A program made the translations under genes and the position numbers. 64,000 nt of DNA from a virus, in IMG/VR virus record IMGVR_UViG_3300036715_001140, positions 1 through 64,000 of that record. The stretch is one strand, 5' to 3'. Shown here in pieces: positions 1 through 8,868 of the stretch. The stretch's first letter is position 1. Every line of letters starts with the position of its first letter. A model generated the notes under the pieces. The model was not told the origin of the DNA. It saw only the letters and a program-made list of their open reading frames with translations, and searched no databases.

Positions 1-331
1 AAGATGGTGATGATCTTGAAGATTCAGATGATGACGATGATGCAGAAGTAGAAGAAGATGGGGATTTCCTTGAAGATGATGATGATGAAGAAGTAGAAGA
101 AGATGGGGATTTCCTTGAAGATGATGATGATGATGATGAAGAAATAGAAGACGAAGATGGTGATGATCTTGAAGATTCAGATGATGACGAAGAAATAGAA
201 GACGAAGATGGTGATGATCTTGAAGATTCAGATGATGACGATGATGCAGAAGTAGAAGAAGATGGGGATTTCCTTGAAGATGATGATGATGAAGAAGTAG
301 AAGAAGATGGGGATTTCCTTGAAGATGATGA
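1..331 (+). repeat. Direct repeats within the acidic gene
   Basis: Bases 1-127 recur exactly at 205-331, a 204-bp period (68 codons). Inside that period a 51-bp unit is repeated in tandem at 138-188 and 189-239. All periods are multiples of three, so the frame is kept. Confidence 0.9.
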
Positions 332-1418
332 CGAAGATGACATCGAAGTAGGCGATGAACTTGAAGATGATGACGACTCAGACGTTGAAAATACCGATGA
401 AGATGACCTAGAATTAGGTGATGATCTTGAAGATTCAGATGATAATGATGAAGAAGTAGAAGACGAAGATGGTGATGAACTTGAAGATGAAGATTGCGTT
501 GATGATGCTGACTGTGAAGATCAAATCGGTGATGAGATTGATGAAGAAGAAGAGCAAGTTGATGAAGATGATGAGCAGGGCGACCTGTTTATTGAAGATG
601 ATGGCTCAATAAATATCGATCTTGTTGATGGTGCTGAGTTAGAAGACACTGATGAAACAGACGTAGAGTATTCTGCTTCTATCAAAGGTGAAAAGCGCTG
701 GATTGTAAATGTTAATGGACTACCTGTAGCTCATTTAACTGAGACAGCATCCGGTACAAACAAAGACATCTTCCATACCGAGAAATTCGGTAAAGTAATT
801 AGTCAAGTAGTTGCTTCCGAAGGTTTAAAAGGTCTGAAGAAACTTGGATTCCAGTCAATCATAATTGCAGCTCCTATTAAGAGTCTTATTAACACTGCAG
901 TACAGACTGAGATTTCAAAGCATGAGACTGAGGTAAGTAAGCAACTCAAGTCTTTAGTTTCTGATTTCCAAACAACCTTAGGAATGGCTTCGGTTGGTAT
1001 TAATCGTGGCTTCTTCTCTGATGCGGTTAACCCATTAAAAGTAAGAATGTGGGAAGAACTATCATCTTTAGGTATTCCACAACCACACAGACTTATTGAC
1101 AGAGTATTTAAAGAAACCGCAGAAGATTTCTGTAAGATTCTGATTGAAAAAGCTTCAGAGCTTTATGCAAAGCCTGTTGAAGTTCGTGCAGAGCTTTCAA
1201 AAGCTATTATAGGAAGTAATTTCATTTCTGCTTCAGAAGAAGAAGATGAAGAAGAAGTTGAAACTGTAGATGATAATGGATTGGAAGAATCAATTGCAAA
1301 TAGAATCGAAGCTTCTTCAATTCCATTTGGAACTCGTTCAATAGTTGAAGCTGCGTCCACAACCGTTAAGGAAGATGCATTTACATCCAAATTAAAGACT
1401 GCTTTCAGCAGCTTATAA
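1..1418 (+). CDS. Acidic prohead core/scaffold-like protein, 5' end outside window
   Basis: The reading frame is open from base 3 to the TAA at 1416-1418, so the gene begins upstream of the window; the ATG at 984 is only an internal methionine. Roughly the first 220 codons are almost entirely Asp and Glu in tandem repeats, including two adjacent copies of a 17-codon unit (138-188 and 189-239). A mixed, probably folded region follows (about 675-1220), then a second acidic stretch and a short C-terminal tail. It lies directly upstream of the decoration and capsid genes, where myoviruses place prohead protease and core genes. Acidic, low-complexity composition fits an internal scaffold. That role is inferred from position and composition; no protease motif is visible in the part present. 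Confidence 0.5.
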   Translation, partial: DGDDLEDSDDDDDAEVEEDGDFLEDDDDEEVEEDGDFLEDDDDDDEEIEDEDGDDLEDSDDDEEIEDEDGDDLEDSDDDDDAEVEEDGDFLEDDDDEEVEEDGDFLEDDDEDDIEVGDELEDDDDSDVENTDEDDLELGDDLEDSDDNDEEVEDEDGDELEDEDCVDDADCEDQIGDEIDEEEEQVDEDDEQGDLFIEDDGSINIDLVDGAELEDTDETDVEYSASIKGEKRWIVNVNGLPVAHLTETASGTNKDIFHTEKFGKVISQVVASEGLKGLKKLGFQSIIIAAPIKSLINTAVQTEISKHETEVSKQLKSLVSDFQTTLGMASVGINRGFFSDAVNPLKVRMWEELSSLGIPQPHRLIDRVFKETAEDFCKILIEKASELYAKPVEVRAELSKAIIGSNFISASEEEDEEEVETVDDNGLEESIANRIEASSIPFGTRSIVEAASTTVKEDAFTSKLKTAFSSL

Positions 1419-1445
1419 TCTAATTCAAGAAAGGAATTTAAAACA

Positions 1446-2180
1446 ATGCTTAAACTTCAAAAAACCCGTATTATGAAATCCTTTCATCGTAACGTAGCTA
1501 CTGGCTATGATATTAAGAATGAAGGGGTTGCACTCGTTTATGTAAATGAGAATGGTGAAGGTAAAGTTAAACCTTCATCTGGAGCACCTAATGAGAAGTT
1601 TGCTGGTGTTTCTTTATCTCAAGTACAAGTTCCTACCCAACTTACTGGTGTAGAAAACTTCCTAGTTGCTGGTACTACCACAATTAAATTAGCTCGTACT
1701 AATTTAGTAGCTGGTCAGATCACTGTTAAATCTGGTAATACTACTTTAGTACTTGCTGCCAATGCCGCTGCTGGTCAATTCGCTGTTAATACTTTAATTG
1801 GCGAAGTTACCATTGACTCTTCAAACGCTGGTACTGCTATTTCTCCAGTAGAAATTTCTGTTGTTTATAAGTATGTACCTTCTGTTCAAGAAGCAATCAA
1901 TGCTCAAGGCTATGGCCCAGCAGGTGGCATCCATTCAGCTTCTTACTATTCAGTAGTTGGTGTTATTACTGAAGGCGACGTCTCTACTGATCAATTCGAT
2001 GTAACCGATGATTGGTCTGCAACTACTGGTCCTGTTTATCTTGGTCCTAATGGTTTATTTACTCTTAAAGCTGGTGGTACTGAGCTAAAGGGTTGTAACA
2101 TTATTGGAGCTCCCTCTGCTCCTAATGGCTCCTTCTTTGGTGCTTTTATCACCCTTAACTTTGGTCCTTACAGCGGCTAA
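1446..2180 (+). CDS. Putative capsid decoration/minor head protein
   Basis: A 244-aa protein lying 58 bp upstream of the major capsid gene. It is rich in Gly, Thr, Val and Ala with alternating hydrophobic residues, consistent with an all-beta fold, and has no membrane segment. The order core protein, small beta protein, capsid protein is common for head decoration or stabilising proteins in tailed phages, which is the basis of this call; I do not recognise a specific family. A GAAAGGA Shine-Dalgarno-like sequence precedes the ATG. An alternative is a small tail or fibre component that happens to lie here. Confidence 0.4.
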   Translation: MLKLQKTRIMKSFHRNVATGYDIKNEGVALVYVNENGEGKVKPSSGAPNEKFAGVSLSQVQVPTQLTGVENFLVAGTTTIKLARTNLVAGQITVKSGNTTLVLAANAAAGQFAVNTLIGEVTIDSSNAGTAISPVEISVVYKYVPSVQEAINAQGYGPAGGIHSASYYSVVGVITEGDVSTDQFDVTDDWSATTGPVYLGPNGLFTLKAGGTELKGCNIIGAPSAPNGSFFGAFITLNFGPYSG

Positions 2181-2238
2181 TCGCATAATAAACTAAACTA
2201 CTACTTTAAAAATAAACAGGAAAAGGAGAATTAAACAA

Positions 2239-3339
2239 ATGTCTAAGGCAAAACACAATCCTTATGCTGGTGTAAAGTTTACACTCGCTTCTGGCGCTGA
2301 AATTACTGATCTTCGTCTCGGTAAATCCGCTGAGCCTGCATTAGCAAGTAATGGCGAAATTAATGCACATAGCCAAAAGGAACTTCTCTCTAAGATTTCC
2401 GAACTGGTTACTGCTTCTTCTAAAGGTGAGATTGTTCGCCAAGCTCCTGAGAAAGATCGTCGTCTTCATCGTGAAGTTTTAGCTGCTGCTTTTACTGATA
2501 AGTCTGGTTCTAAGTGGAATCAGTTAGGTGTTGCACTAGCTGCCAAGATTGAAGAAGCTGCTTACCGTGAAGGTTTCATGCGTAACCTGATGATTGAAGA
2601 GCAACTTAATCAAGGTGAAATCCCACGTTGTCGTATGCGTGTAAATAACGTAGTTGCTATGATTGCAACTTCTGTTGCTGATGTTGTACCTCAGCTTGTT
2701 CGTGAGCGTATTTTTTATCCACCTGAGTTTTATATCAATGCAAACGTAGAAGTTGAAAACCGTGACATTGATCAAATCTCTTCTGACATTCTGGATGAAA
2801 AGTACACCGAAGGTTTACAGAACATCATGGTTCAAGAAGACCTGGTTTGGAAGCGTCTTGCAGATGGTACTGTTGGTTCCGCTAACAACATTACTTATAT
2901 TGCTGGTCAGCTCACTCCTACAACTTTGAGCACCTTACGTAACAACGTAGCTCATTGGAAAATTCCTGCAACTACTTGTTTATTAGCTCAAGATTACTGG
3001 AATGACATCGTTGGAAACAGCGAATTCCAATCAATGCTTGATCCTGTCAGCAAGTATGACCTGGTTCTGAATGGTGAACTCGGTATTATCTTAGGCCTCC
3101 GTGTTGTTACAGATGGCTACCGTGCACCTGAGCTTCAGGTTCTTAATCCAGGTGAGATTTATGTTGTTGGTGCAGCAGCTAACCATGGTCAGTATACAAC
3201 CCGTGGTGGTGTAGAGTCAACCCCAATTGATGGTGCATTACAAAGCCGTAACAGCAAAGGTTGGTTCCTTGCAGAGAACATCAGCTCCATTATCACCAAT
3301 GCTCGTTCCGTAGCAAAAGGTATGAAAATTGGTATGTAA
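2239..3339 (+). CDS. Major capsid protein (HK97-fold type)
   Basis: A 366-aa protein forming the icosahedral shell. The N-terminal 90 residues look like a helical, possibly cleaved arm. A central segment with 'VRERIFYPPEF' and 'NVEVENRDIDQISSD' is followed by a long C-terminal part with 'DYWNDIVGNSEFQSMLDPVSKYD' type sequence, resembling the P and A domains of myovirus capsid proteins. Gene order (acidic core, decoration, capsid, strong terminator, neck, sheath) supports the call. An AAGGAG ribosome-binding site lies before the ATG. Codons here are biased to GCT, CGT and GGT, unlike the AGA-rich genes downstream, as expected for a very highly expressed gene. Confidence 0.85.
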   Translation: MSKAKHNPYAGVKFTLASGAEITDLRLGKSAEPALASNGEINAHSQKELLSKISELVTASSKGEIVRQAPEKDRRLHREVLAAAFTDKSGSKWNQLGVALAAKIEEAAYREGFMRNLMIEEQLNQGEIPRCRMRVNNVVAMIATSVADVVPQLVRERIFYPPEFYINANVEVENRDIDQISSDILDEKYTEGLQNIMVQEDLVWKRLADGTVGSANNITYIAGQLTPTTLSTLRNNVAHWKIPATTCLLAQDYWNDIVGNSEFQSMLDPVSKYDLVLNGELGIILGLRVVTDGYRAPELQVLNPGEIYVVGAAANHGQYTTRGGVESTPIDGALQSRNSKGWFLAENISSIITNARSVAKGMKIGM

Positions 3340-3372
3340 CAAATAGTAGGAACAAAACAAGGATGTATAGAG

Positions 3373-3406
3373 AAAGGGGAGAGGACATTATTCTCTCCCC
3401 TTTTTT
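3373..3406 (+). terminator. Rho-independent terminator after capsid gene
   Basis: GGGGAGAG (3376-3383) pairs perfectly with CTCTCCCC (3393-3400) around a short loop, extended by three A-T pairs and followed by six T residues. It ends the head transcript 35 bp after the capsid stop codon. Confidence 0.93.
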
Positions 3407-3423
3407 AATGGCAAAATTATATG

Positions 3424-3434
3424 TAATTTATAAT
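3424..3434 (+). promoter_or_regulatory. Candidate promoter element TAATTTATAAT
   Basis: AT-rich element just after the capsid terminator and 34 bp before the next start codon. The same TAATTTATA core occurs in other intergenic gaps (19926-19934, 34999-35007, and on the minus strand at 61502-61510), which suggests a phage-specific promoter motif. No expression data are available. Confidence 0.35.
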
Positions 3435-3465
3435 AACAAATATATATAAGATGAGGTGAAGAAGC

Positions 3466-4176
3466 ATGTATACTTTAGCTGGGGATCTTATTATTTTAGC
3501 TACTTCTGCTGCAAACTCCGGTGATTTAAAATCAGCGGCAAGATTATTTCTTCAGGCTTGTGTTACATCTGATTTACCTGTGTTAATAAATAAGATTTCT
3601 AGTAACAAAGATGTAACAGCTTCTGATACTATAAGTTCTTATAATTTTATCAATAAAAAGATAAATAAACGGTTCATCGTTGCCTTAACGGAAGAACTGG
3701 ATAATACAACCCTTTTTAGTAAAAAAGAAATTATGGATGCAGTAAGAGCCATAAAATCTTCTGACACTTCTTCTAATAAAGATAAGTATTCTTTTGAAAT
3801 AGTAGATAAAGAAGTTTGTCCTGAAGGATGTGATGAAACCTGTGATTGTAATGAGGATGAGACTCAAGATGAATTTGATTTAGATGGTGCTGTTATAGAA
3901 GACGATGATATAGAGATATTAGCTTCTTCATCTACTTCTCTAGAAGAAGATATTAAAACTGCCTTAATCTCTTTAAAACTAAGATCAGATGATTGGGATG
4001 TTAAGAAGTTTATACCAATATTAATGACCATATTTCCGGATCTAGTTATAAAAGGATCATCTAATAGAGAGATAAGAAATATAGTCAATAATATTATAAA
4101 CAGGTTAAAGACATTAGATAAAAACAAATTAAATGAATTACACAATGCAGTAAAGCCGTTATTAACTCAGGAGTAA
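3466..4176 (+). CDS. Unassigned protein, neck-gene position
   Basis: A 236-aa protein that I do not recognise. The N-terminal third is helical and mildly hydrophobic, followed by an acidic, Cys-containing linker (about residues 115-150, with a short C-x3-C-x3-C-x-C cluster) and a helical C-terminal region ending in 'LNELHNAVKPLL'. It is the first gene after the capsid terminator, so it probably starts a new transcript. GAGGTGAAG is a good ribosome-binding site. Its place between capsid and sheath suggests a head-completion or connector role, which is inference only. Confidence 0.55.
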   Translation: MYTLAGDLIILATSAANSGDLKSAARLFLQACVTSDLPVLINKISSNKDVTASDTISSYNFINKKINKRFIVALTEELDNTTLFSKKEIMDAVRAIKSSDTSSNKDKYSFEIVDKEVCPEGCDETCDCNEDETQDEFDLDGAVIEDDDIEILASSSTSLEEDIKTALISLKLRSDDWDVKKFIPILMTIFPDLVIKGSSNREIRNIVNNIINRLKTLDKNKLNELHNAVKPLLTQE

Positions 4177-4178
4177 AT

Positions 4179-4967
4179 ATGTCAACCACTCCAGATTTTT
4201 CGGATATCTCCTTTGTTTTTGATACAGATGTTTCTAAATTTAGTGCAGGTTCTATAAATGCTATCTATGAAACTACACTATTAAGTTTAACCTTGCATGG
4301 ATTAAGAGCTTCATTTAACAGGATATTACAGTGTCCTAGTCCTATAGATTTTTCTTTTACAGACAGACTTAAAGAATTACAAGAAAAAAGAGAGTCTAAT
4401 AACTTAAAGTATCCATATGCCTACATAGTATTAAACGATTTAGATCTTTTAAAAGATCAGGCTAATACTACGGCAATGTCACATCGTGGATTAGCAGGAA
4501 GAAAAGCCTTCATAGGAGATTCAGTAGATGTAACATATGCATTTCCAATGAAGTTAAATATAACTTTGAATGTATTAGATTCAGATGTTGTAAGACTGTT
4601 AAGCTACGCACAATCCTTAATTTTGGCAGACGTAGCTAGAGCTTTTAATTTCAAAATAAATGCTTTTGATACACAAAGTATTTGTAAAGTTCAGAGATCT
4701 GGTAATATCTCTTTTCCAGAGAATCTTATATCTACTGATAACGAGCAAGACTACAACAGTGGTAAGGTATCTTTATCATTTGAAGTTCAAGGATGGATTG
4801 GATTTACTTGTTTAGTGCCTGGAGTTAAAACTATTAATTTAAGGTTCTATCAACAAGAAGTAAATTCAGATAAACGTACATTAGAACAAGCTTATATCTT
4901 AGAGTTGAAAGAGGAAGACGATGGCAAAGTCAATCTCTACAAATTTCTCCCTGCGGATAAACAATAA
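4179..4967 (+). CDS. Unassigned virion protein, possible neck/tail-terminator
   Basis: A 262-aa protein starting 2 bp after the previous stop. It is mixed alpha/beta: an N-terminal helical part, a central segment with 'YAYIVLNDLDLL', then strands with 'VTYAFPMKLNITLNVLDSDV' and 'KVSLSFEVQGWIGFTCLVPG'. This strand-rich organisation and the position upstream of the sheath are compatible with a tail terminator or neck protein, but no diagnostic motif is seen. Its 3' end overlaps the next gene by 47 bp in another frame. Confidence 0.5.
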   Translation: MSTTPDFSDISFVFDTDVSKFSAGSINAIYETTLLSLTLHGLRASFNRILQCPSPIDFSFTDRLKELQEKRESNNLKYPYAYIVLNDLDLLKDQANTTAMSHRGLAGRKAFIGDSVDVTYAFPMKLNITLNVLDSDVVRLLSYAQSLILADVARAFNFKINAFDTQSICKVQRSGNISFPENLISTDNEQDYNSGKVSLSFEVQGWIGFTCLVPGVKTINLRFYQQEVNSDKRTLEQAYILELKEEDDGKVNLYKFLPADKQ

Positions 4968-5484
4968 GAATCAACCTAAGGTAATTGCAGATTCTAAAAT
5001 ATCCAGCGGATTGACTGAAGAATATTTTTATACAACAACTTATAAAGTTGATTCTATAGGTATATACTTAGGTGAAATAAAAGACTTTTTAGCGATTCAA
5101 CCAAAATCTCCTATACTTATTGATTTTCAACGAGTAGACATGATAGAGCCTACACAAATATACTGTTCTAAACTTTTCATTAATCATGGAGAAATGGGAA
5201 AAGTTTGGTTACGAGTAGTAGGTGAACCAGTTATTACAACTGTTTGGTTTAGTACAAATAATTTGAATCTTGCTGGAAAGTTCTACATAAAAGTTAAGAC
5301 AAAAGACTTGAGAATAAGAGAAAAGCAGTTAGAATTAAAGAATCTAGATGGTATAGACTTCAGTCTTCCTGTTAAACAATCTGTAAGATTTAAAGGAATC
5401 CGAAAGAAGAAGATACCATCAGATGGAATACCTGTGATAACTCATTTTGGAGAAAATAAACTTTTAGTTGTAAATTCTAAGTAA
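4921..5484 (+). CDS. Unassigned protein, neck-gene position
   Basis: A 187-aa basic, beta-rich protein of unknown function. The start overlaps the preceding gene by 47 bp, and GAGGAAG just before the ATG inside that overlap supports it. The C-terminal third is Lys-rich ('FKGIRKKKIPSDG'), which could contact DNA or the portal; this is speculation. It belongs to the tightly packed run 3466-5823 between capsid and sheath. Confidence 0.5.
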   Translation: MAKSISTNFSLRINNKNQPKVIADSKISSGLTEEYFYTTTYKVDSIGIYLGEIKDFLAIQPKSPILIDFQRVDMIEPTQIYCSKLFINHGEMGKVWLRVVGEPVITTVWFSTNNLNLAGKFYIKVKTKDLRIREKQLELKNLDGIDFSLPVKQSVRFKGIRKKKIPSDGIPVITHFGENKLLVVNSK

Positions 5485-5496
5485 AAGGAGAGCAAT

Positions 5497-5823
5497 ATGT
5501 CTCAATTGGTTGAAGTTATTAATGTAGGTACAATGCCTGCAAGTATTGAGTTTATAAACTCCAATGGAGATCATGACTCAGCAACTTTAGCAGCAAAGAC
5601 TAGACATATTATTGATGAAGAGTGTATAACAACTTCAAAAGAGAATTTAACTAAGAGGTCTATTAAGGTTAGACCTATATCTTCATCTACACCAGTAGTA
5701 GAAACTTCAGTAGCAATTGAAGCTAAAACTAATAATCAACCTAGTGTAGTTAAGCCAACTTCAGGTACTAATAATTCAAAGTCAATGCAACCTGTAGGTA
5801 TTGTAGATGGGAAAGATAAATAA
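5497..5823 (+). CDS. Small unassigned protein
   Basis: A 108-aa protein with a short beta-rich N-terminal half (residues 1-65) and a low-complexity Ser/Thr/Val/Asn tail. AAAGGAG precedes the ATG by a good distance. The first half ('VEVINVGTMPASIEFINSNGD') resembles a small beta domain as in accessory virion proteins. No function is assigned. Confidence 0.5.
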   Translation: MSQLVEVINVGTMPASIEFINSNGDHDSATLAAKTRHIIDEECITTSKENLTKRSIKVRPISSSTPVVETSVAIEAKTNNQPSVVKPTSGTNNSKSMQPVGIVDGKDK

Positions 5824-5877
5824 ACAATAAGATAGCAACAAAATAGATGACTCATATTACGTGAAAGGAGATAGTTC

Positions 5878-7632
5878 ATGGCGACTATTGTAACTCATTC
5901 CTCTGCTGGTGTATATACTTCTGAAAAAGATAATTCTCAGGGTATAGTACAAACAGCACAAGTAAGTATTGGAGCTATTGTATTTTTTAGTGAAATAGGA
6001 CCAGTAGATCAGATTATAGAAATAACTGGAGGTCAAGCAGAATTCCTAAGTAAATTTGGTTCACCTAAGTATGAAGTGTCTTTAGGTCATTATGCAGCAT
6101 TACAAGCTCTGACTAAGATGCCTAAACTATTGTGTACCAGAGTACATAATAGAGCTAAATTCGGAGGTTTAGTTGTAACGTTAGATAACTCCGGTTTAGT
6201 ATCAATGCGCCAATTTACTACTGCTAAAGATGTACATCCAGAAGATCCTAATATGTTCTTCATGGAGCTTGGTGATGCAGACTACAATGACGTTAATGAC
6301 TTATTTTATATTTACGGAGCAGATCCAAACAAGTATAATGGAGATTACCGTATAGTAATTACGGATGTTAGAGATGAAGACGACAAGTCTTTACCTAATA
6401 CATTTAAGATACAGGTATTTGTAAAGGGATCAAATAGTGTTATTCCTGTGGAGTCTTTTGTTGTAAGTAGAAGTCATCAAACTGATGGTTATGGACGTCA
6501 ACAATTTTTATCAGATGTAATTAATGGTAGATCAAGATTTATTCGTGTTTATAATAATGATCTTAACACTACTAAAATTAGTACTTCTATAATGCCTACC
6601 ATGACGTTAAACTACTTAGGTACAACTCCTAGTGCAGTTCCTAATGCATACTTATCAAATGGAGATTCAGGTTTAGATAATATTCCACTTAATGGACTAT
6701 CGGCAATTATTATGGGAAGAGATGCACTTCCTAGTAATATGTCAAATCCTTATACACCATATAAAAACAGTGGTTGGCAGCTTTACTATGAACGTGAAGA
6801 GGTTAAATTCCAATTGCTGATAAATGGTGGTTATACTAATCCACAGATTCAATTAAAGATGTTAGATCTTTGTGAAACTCGTGGTGACTGTATGGCAATT
6901 CTTGATATACCATTTGATAAGCAAGGATCAAAGTATGATCGTACTACTGATCCTGTTGATTATCGTAATAATCCTTACGGTGGATTAGATGCAGATTCAT
7001 CTTATGGTGCATTATATTCACCATGGTATTATGTTAATGACGAATTTAGTGGTAAGCAGATTTGGTTACCACCTTCTGGATTTATTGCAGCTATTTATGC
7101 TGAGACAGATATCAATTACGCAACATGGTTCTCACCTGCAGGTTTAAATAGAGGTATGCTTCATAATGTAATTGACGTTGGTGCTAAGTATAAACAAGAG
7201 GATAGAGATCTATTAGTAACAAATCAAATTTGTCCTACTAGAGTATTTAAAGACATTGGTATTGCGGTATGGGGAGATGTTACTCTTCAAAAGAAAGACT
7301 CTGCAACGTCTAACATAAACGTTAGACGTTTATTGAACCTCATAAAATTGGATGTAGAATTTAATTTACAATATTCAGTATTTGATCCAAATGACGAGAT
7401 TTTAAGATCTGAGATTCGTCAAAGAGTAAATAACATTCTTGAACCTATTAGACTGGGACGTGGTTTATATACCTACTCTGTAGTATGTGATGGTACAAAT
7501 AATTCCGTTGACGATTTAGCTAATGGTATACTGAATGTTGATGTGTATCTTGAGCCTGTAATTCCGGCTAAGAGAATAATGGTTCAGTTGATTATTAATC
7601 GTACTTCTGTAAAGATTGAAGTTCAATCCTAA
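5878..7632 (+). CDS. Contractile tail sheath protein
   Basis: A 584-aa protein that polymerises around the tube and contracts. The N-terminal 'SSAGVYTSEKDNSQGI' followed by 'IGAIVFFSEIGPVDQIIEIT' is the usual sheath opening. The C-terminal part carries 'GFIAAIYAETDINYATWFSPAG', 'NQICPTRVFKDIGIAVWGDVTL' and 'FNLQYSVFDPNDEILRSEIRQ', typical of sheath C-terminal domains. Length is normal for large myoviruses. It is followed immediately by the tube gene, the canonical order. AAAGGAG is the ribosome-binding site. Confidence 0.95.
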   Translation: MATIVTHSSAGVYTSEKDNSQGIVQTAQVSIGAIVFFSEIGPVDQIIEITGGQAEFLSKFGSPKYEVSLGHYAALQALTKMPKLLCTRVHNRAKFGGLVVTLDNSGLVSMRQFTTAKDVHPEDPNMFFMELGDADYNDVNDLFYIYGADPNKYNGDYRIVITDVRDEDDKSLPNTFKIQVFVKGSNSVIPVESFVVSRSHQTDGYGRQQFLSDVINGRSRFIRVYNNDLNTTKISTSIMPTMTLNYLGTTPSAVPNAYLSNGDSGLDNIPLNGLSAIIMGRDALPSNMSNPYTPYKNSGWQLYYEREEVKFQLLINGGYTNPQIQLKMLDLCETRGDCMAILDIPFDKQGSKYDRTTDPVDYRNNPYGGLDADSSYGALYSPWYYVNDEFSGKQIWLPPSGFIAAIYAETDINYATWFSPAGLNRGMLHNVIDVGAKYKQEDRDLLVTNQICPTRVFKDIGIAVWGDVTLQKKDSATSNINVRRLLNLIKLDVEFNLQYSVFDPNDEILRSEIRQRVNNILEPIRLGRGLYTYSVVCDGTNNSVDDLANGILNVDVYLEPVIPAKRIMVQLIINRTSVKIEVQS

Positions 7633-7663
7633 TACTTATATACAGATTCGGAGGTTTTCTATT

Positions 7664-8224
7664 ATGGCAAGCACTATATCAAGAACTAGAATTGGAGACG
7701 TATTGGCTATAAATGACCCTCTTTATGGGGACAATTTTGAGTTATGGATACCTACATTACCTACTGGTGTTTCTGGTACTCCTGGTAACGCAAAAAATGC
7801 TTTACGTATCCAGTGTAAATCAGTTTCAATGCCTGGAGTTCAAAACGAAGCACAAGATCTTACCTTACATGGTTATAAAGTATCAGTAGTTGGAAGAACA
7901 GTATTTCAAAATACTTTATCCATAACCTATGTAGAGACTAGACAGCTTGAGATTTATCAAACTTTAAAACAATGGGTTAAAGCCTGTAGGGATTGGCAAA
8001 CACAAATAAGCAAAGGTAAACAAGCCTATTCAACTGTTGGAAACTTGGCTCTATTTGATGAGCAAGGTCAAGTAATAACTGGAAGTGCTTGGACTATAGG
8101 TAACATGTGGTGTGAACAAGTTCAAGACATAAACCTTGATGGTTCATCTGCTTCAATTGTTGAAGTTTCCGCTTCGTTTAGATATGATTGGTTTGACCAA
8201 GTTGAAACACCTGCAAAATCATAA
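7664..8224 (+). CDS. Tail tube protein (T4 gp19-like)
   Basis: A 186-aa subunit of the inner tube. I start it at 7664 because GGAGG lies 8 bp upstream; the in-frame ATG at 7616 lies inside the sheath gene and has no ribosome-binding site. Features typical of gp19-like tubes are 'NDPLYGDNFELWIPTLP', 'CKSVSMPGVQNEAQDLTLHG', 'LSITYVETRQLEIYQTLKQW' and a closing 'SASFRYDWFD' strand. It lies directly downstream of the sheath gene and is followed by a terminator-like hairpin, fitting high expression. Confidence 0.9.
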   Translation: MASTISRTRIGDVLAINDPLYGDNFELWIPTLPTGVSGTPGNAKNALRIQCKSVSMPGVQNEAQDLTLHGYKVSVVGRTVFQNTLSITYVETRQLEIYQTLKQWVKACRDWQTQISKGKQAYSTVGNLALFDEQGQVITGSAWTIGNMWCEQVQDINLDGSSASIVEVSASFRYDWFDQVETPAKS

Positions 8225-8234
8225 GTAATTCCTG

Positions 8235-8265
8235 AACAGGGGTATCTTATGGTACCCCTGTTTAA
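8235..8265 (+). terminator. Terminator-like hairpin after tube gene
   Basis: AACAGGGGTA (8235-8244) pairs perfectly over 10 bp with TACCCCTGTT (8253-8262) around an 8-nt loop. The T-run is short (TTT then AATTA), so termination may be partial, lowering expression of downstream genes relative to sheath and tube. Confidence 0.75.
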
Positions 8266-8277
8266 TTAGGTGATGAT

Positions 8278-8844
8278 ATGTCTAAAAAACCTACTATATC
8301 TACAGTAATAGCACTAGCTAATACTGGGCCTTTAATGAGTCATAATTGGTCAATTGAAAGTGTAACGTTACAAGATTCAACTAATGCTAATAGTTTTAAC
8401 AGCTTTTTCCCTTCCAGGTTCTTTCAAAATTATGTAGAGTCGATAGAACTTCCCTTCAGACAATTCAACGCTGATGATCGTCACCTCGCTACGACCAAAC
8501 AATTCTACGCAGGGTTTAATACTGTAAATAATTTTACGGTAACATTTTTTGAAGATTCAAATGCATCTACAATTAAAGGATTCTCTAAATGGCAGGATTT
8601 AATAATGGATTCAGATCCAAGTAAACCTGAAACCTTTGGAAACTATTATCCTGCATCTAACTATAAAGCTAAAGTTATAGTTAATCTTTTAAGTGATACC
8701 ATTCAAGGTAAAATTATTAGAACCGCAAGTTTACTTGGTGTATTTCCATTGATTATTAATCCTTTAAACATGACAAGTGTAGTAGACATAGTTACAGTTC
8801 AAGTAACATTTAGCGTAGATAAAGTAAATTGGTCAAACATCTAA
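8278..8844 (+). CDS. Second tail-tube-like protein
   Basis: A 188-aa protein with the strand and helix pattern of tube-fold proteins: 'YVESIELPFRQFN', 'NNFTVTFFEDS', 'IKGFSKWQDLIMD', then 'ASLLGVFPLIINPLNMTS' and a final 'VTVQVTFSVDKVNW'. It lies between the tube and the tail-assembly chaperone. A role as a second tube component, tube initiator or tube-capping protein is likely, by analogy with T4 gp19/gp54/gp48. The exact role is not determined. AGGTGATG precedes the start. Confidence 0.55.
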   Translation: MSKKPTISTVIALANTGPLMSHNWSIESVTLQDSTNANSFNSFFPSRFFQNYVESIELPFRQFNADDRHLATTKQFYAGFNTVNNFTVTFFEDSNASTIKGFSKWQDLIMDSDPSKPETFGNYYPASNYKAKVIVNLLSDTIQGKIIRTASLLGVFPLIINPLNMTSVVDIVTVQVTFSVDKVNWSNI

Positions 8845-8868
8845 AGAAAAACTAACTAGGAGACACTG

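Noticed and set aside
1-331. CRISPR-like array in the repeats at the window start
   Set aside because: Repeats are in-frame Asp/Glu codons with no unique spacers.
3261-3449. 62-aa plus-strand open frame across the capsid gene end and terminator
   Set aside because: It overlaps the capsid gene out of frame, reads through a strong terminator hairpin, and has no ribosome-binding site.
7616-7663. Upstream start for the tail tube gene
   Set aside because: It lies inside the sheath gene without a ribosome-binding site, while GGAGG precedes the ATG at 7664.
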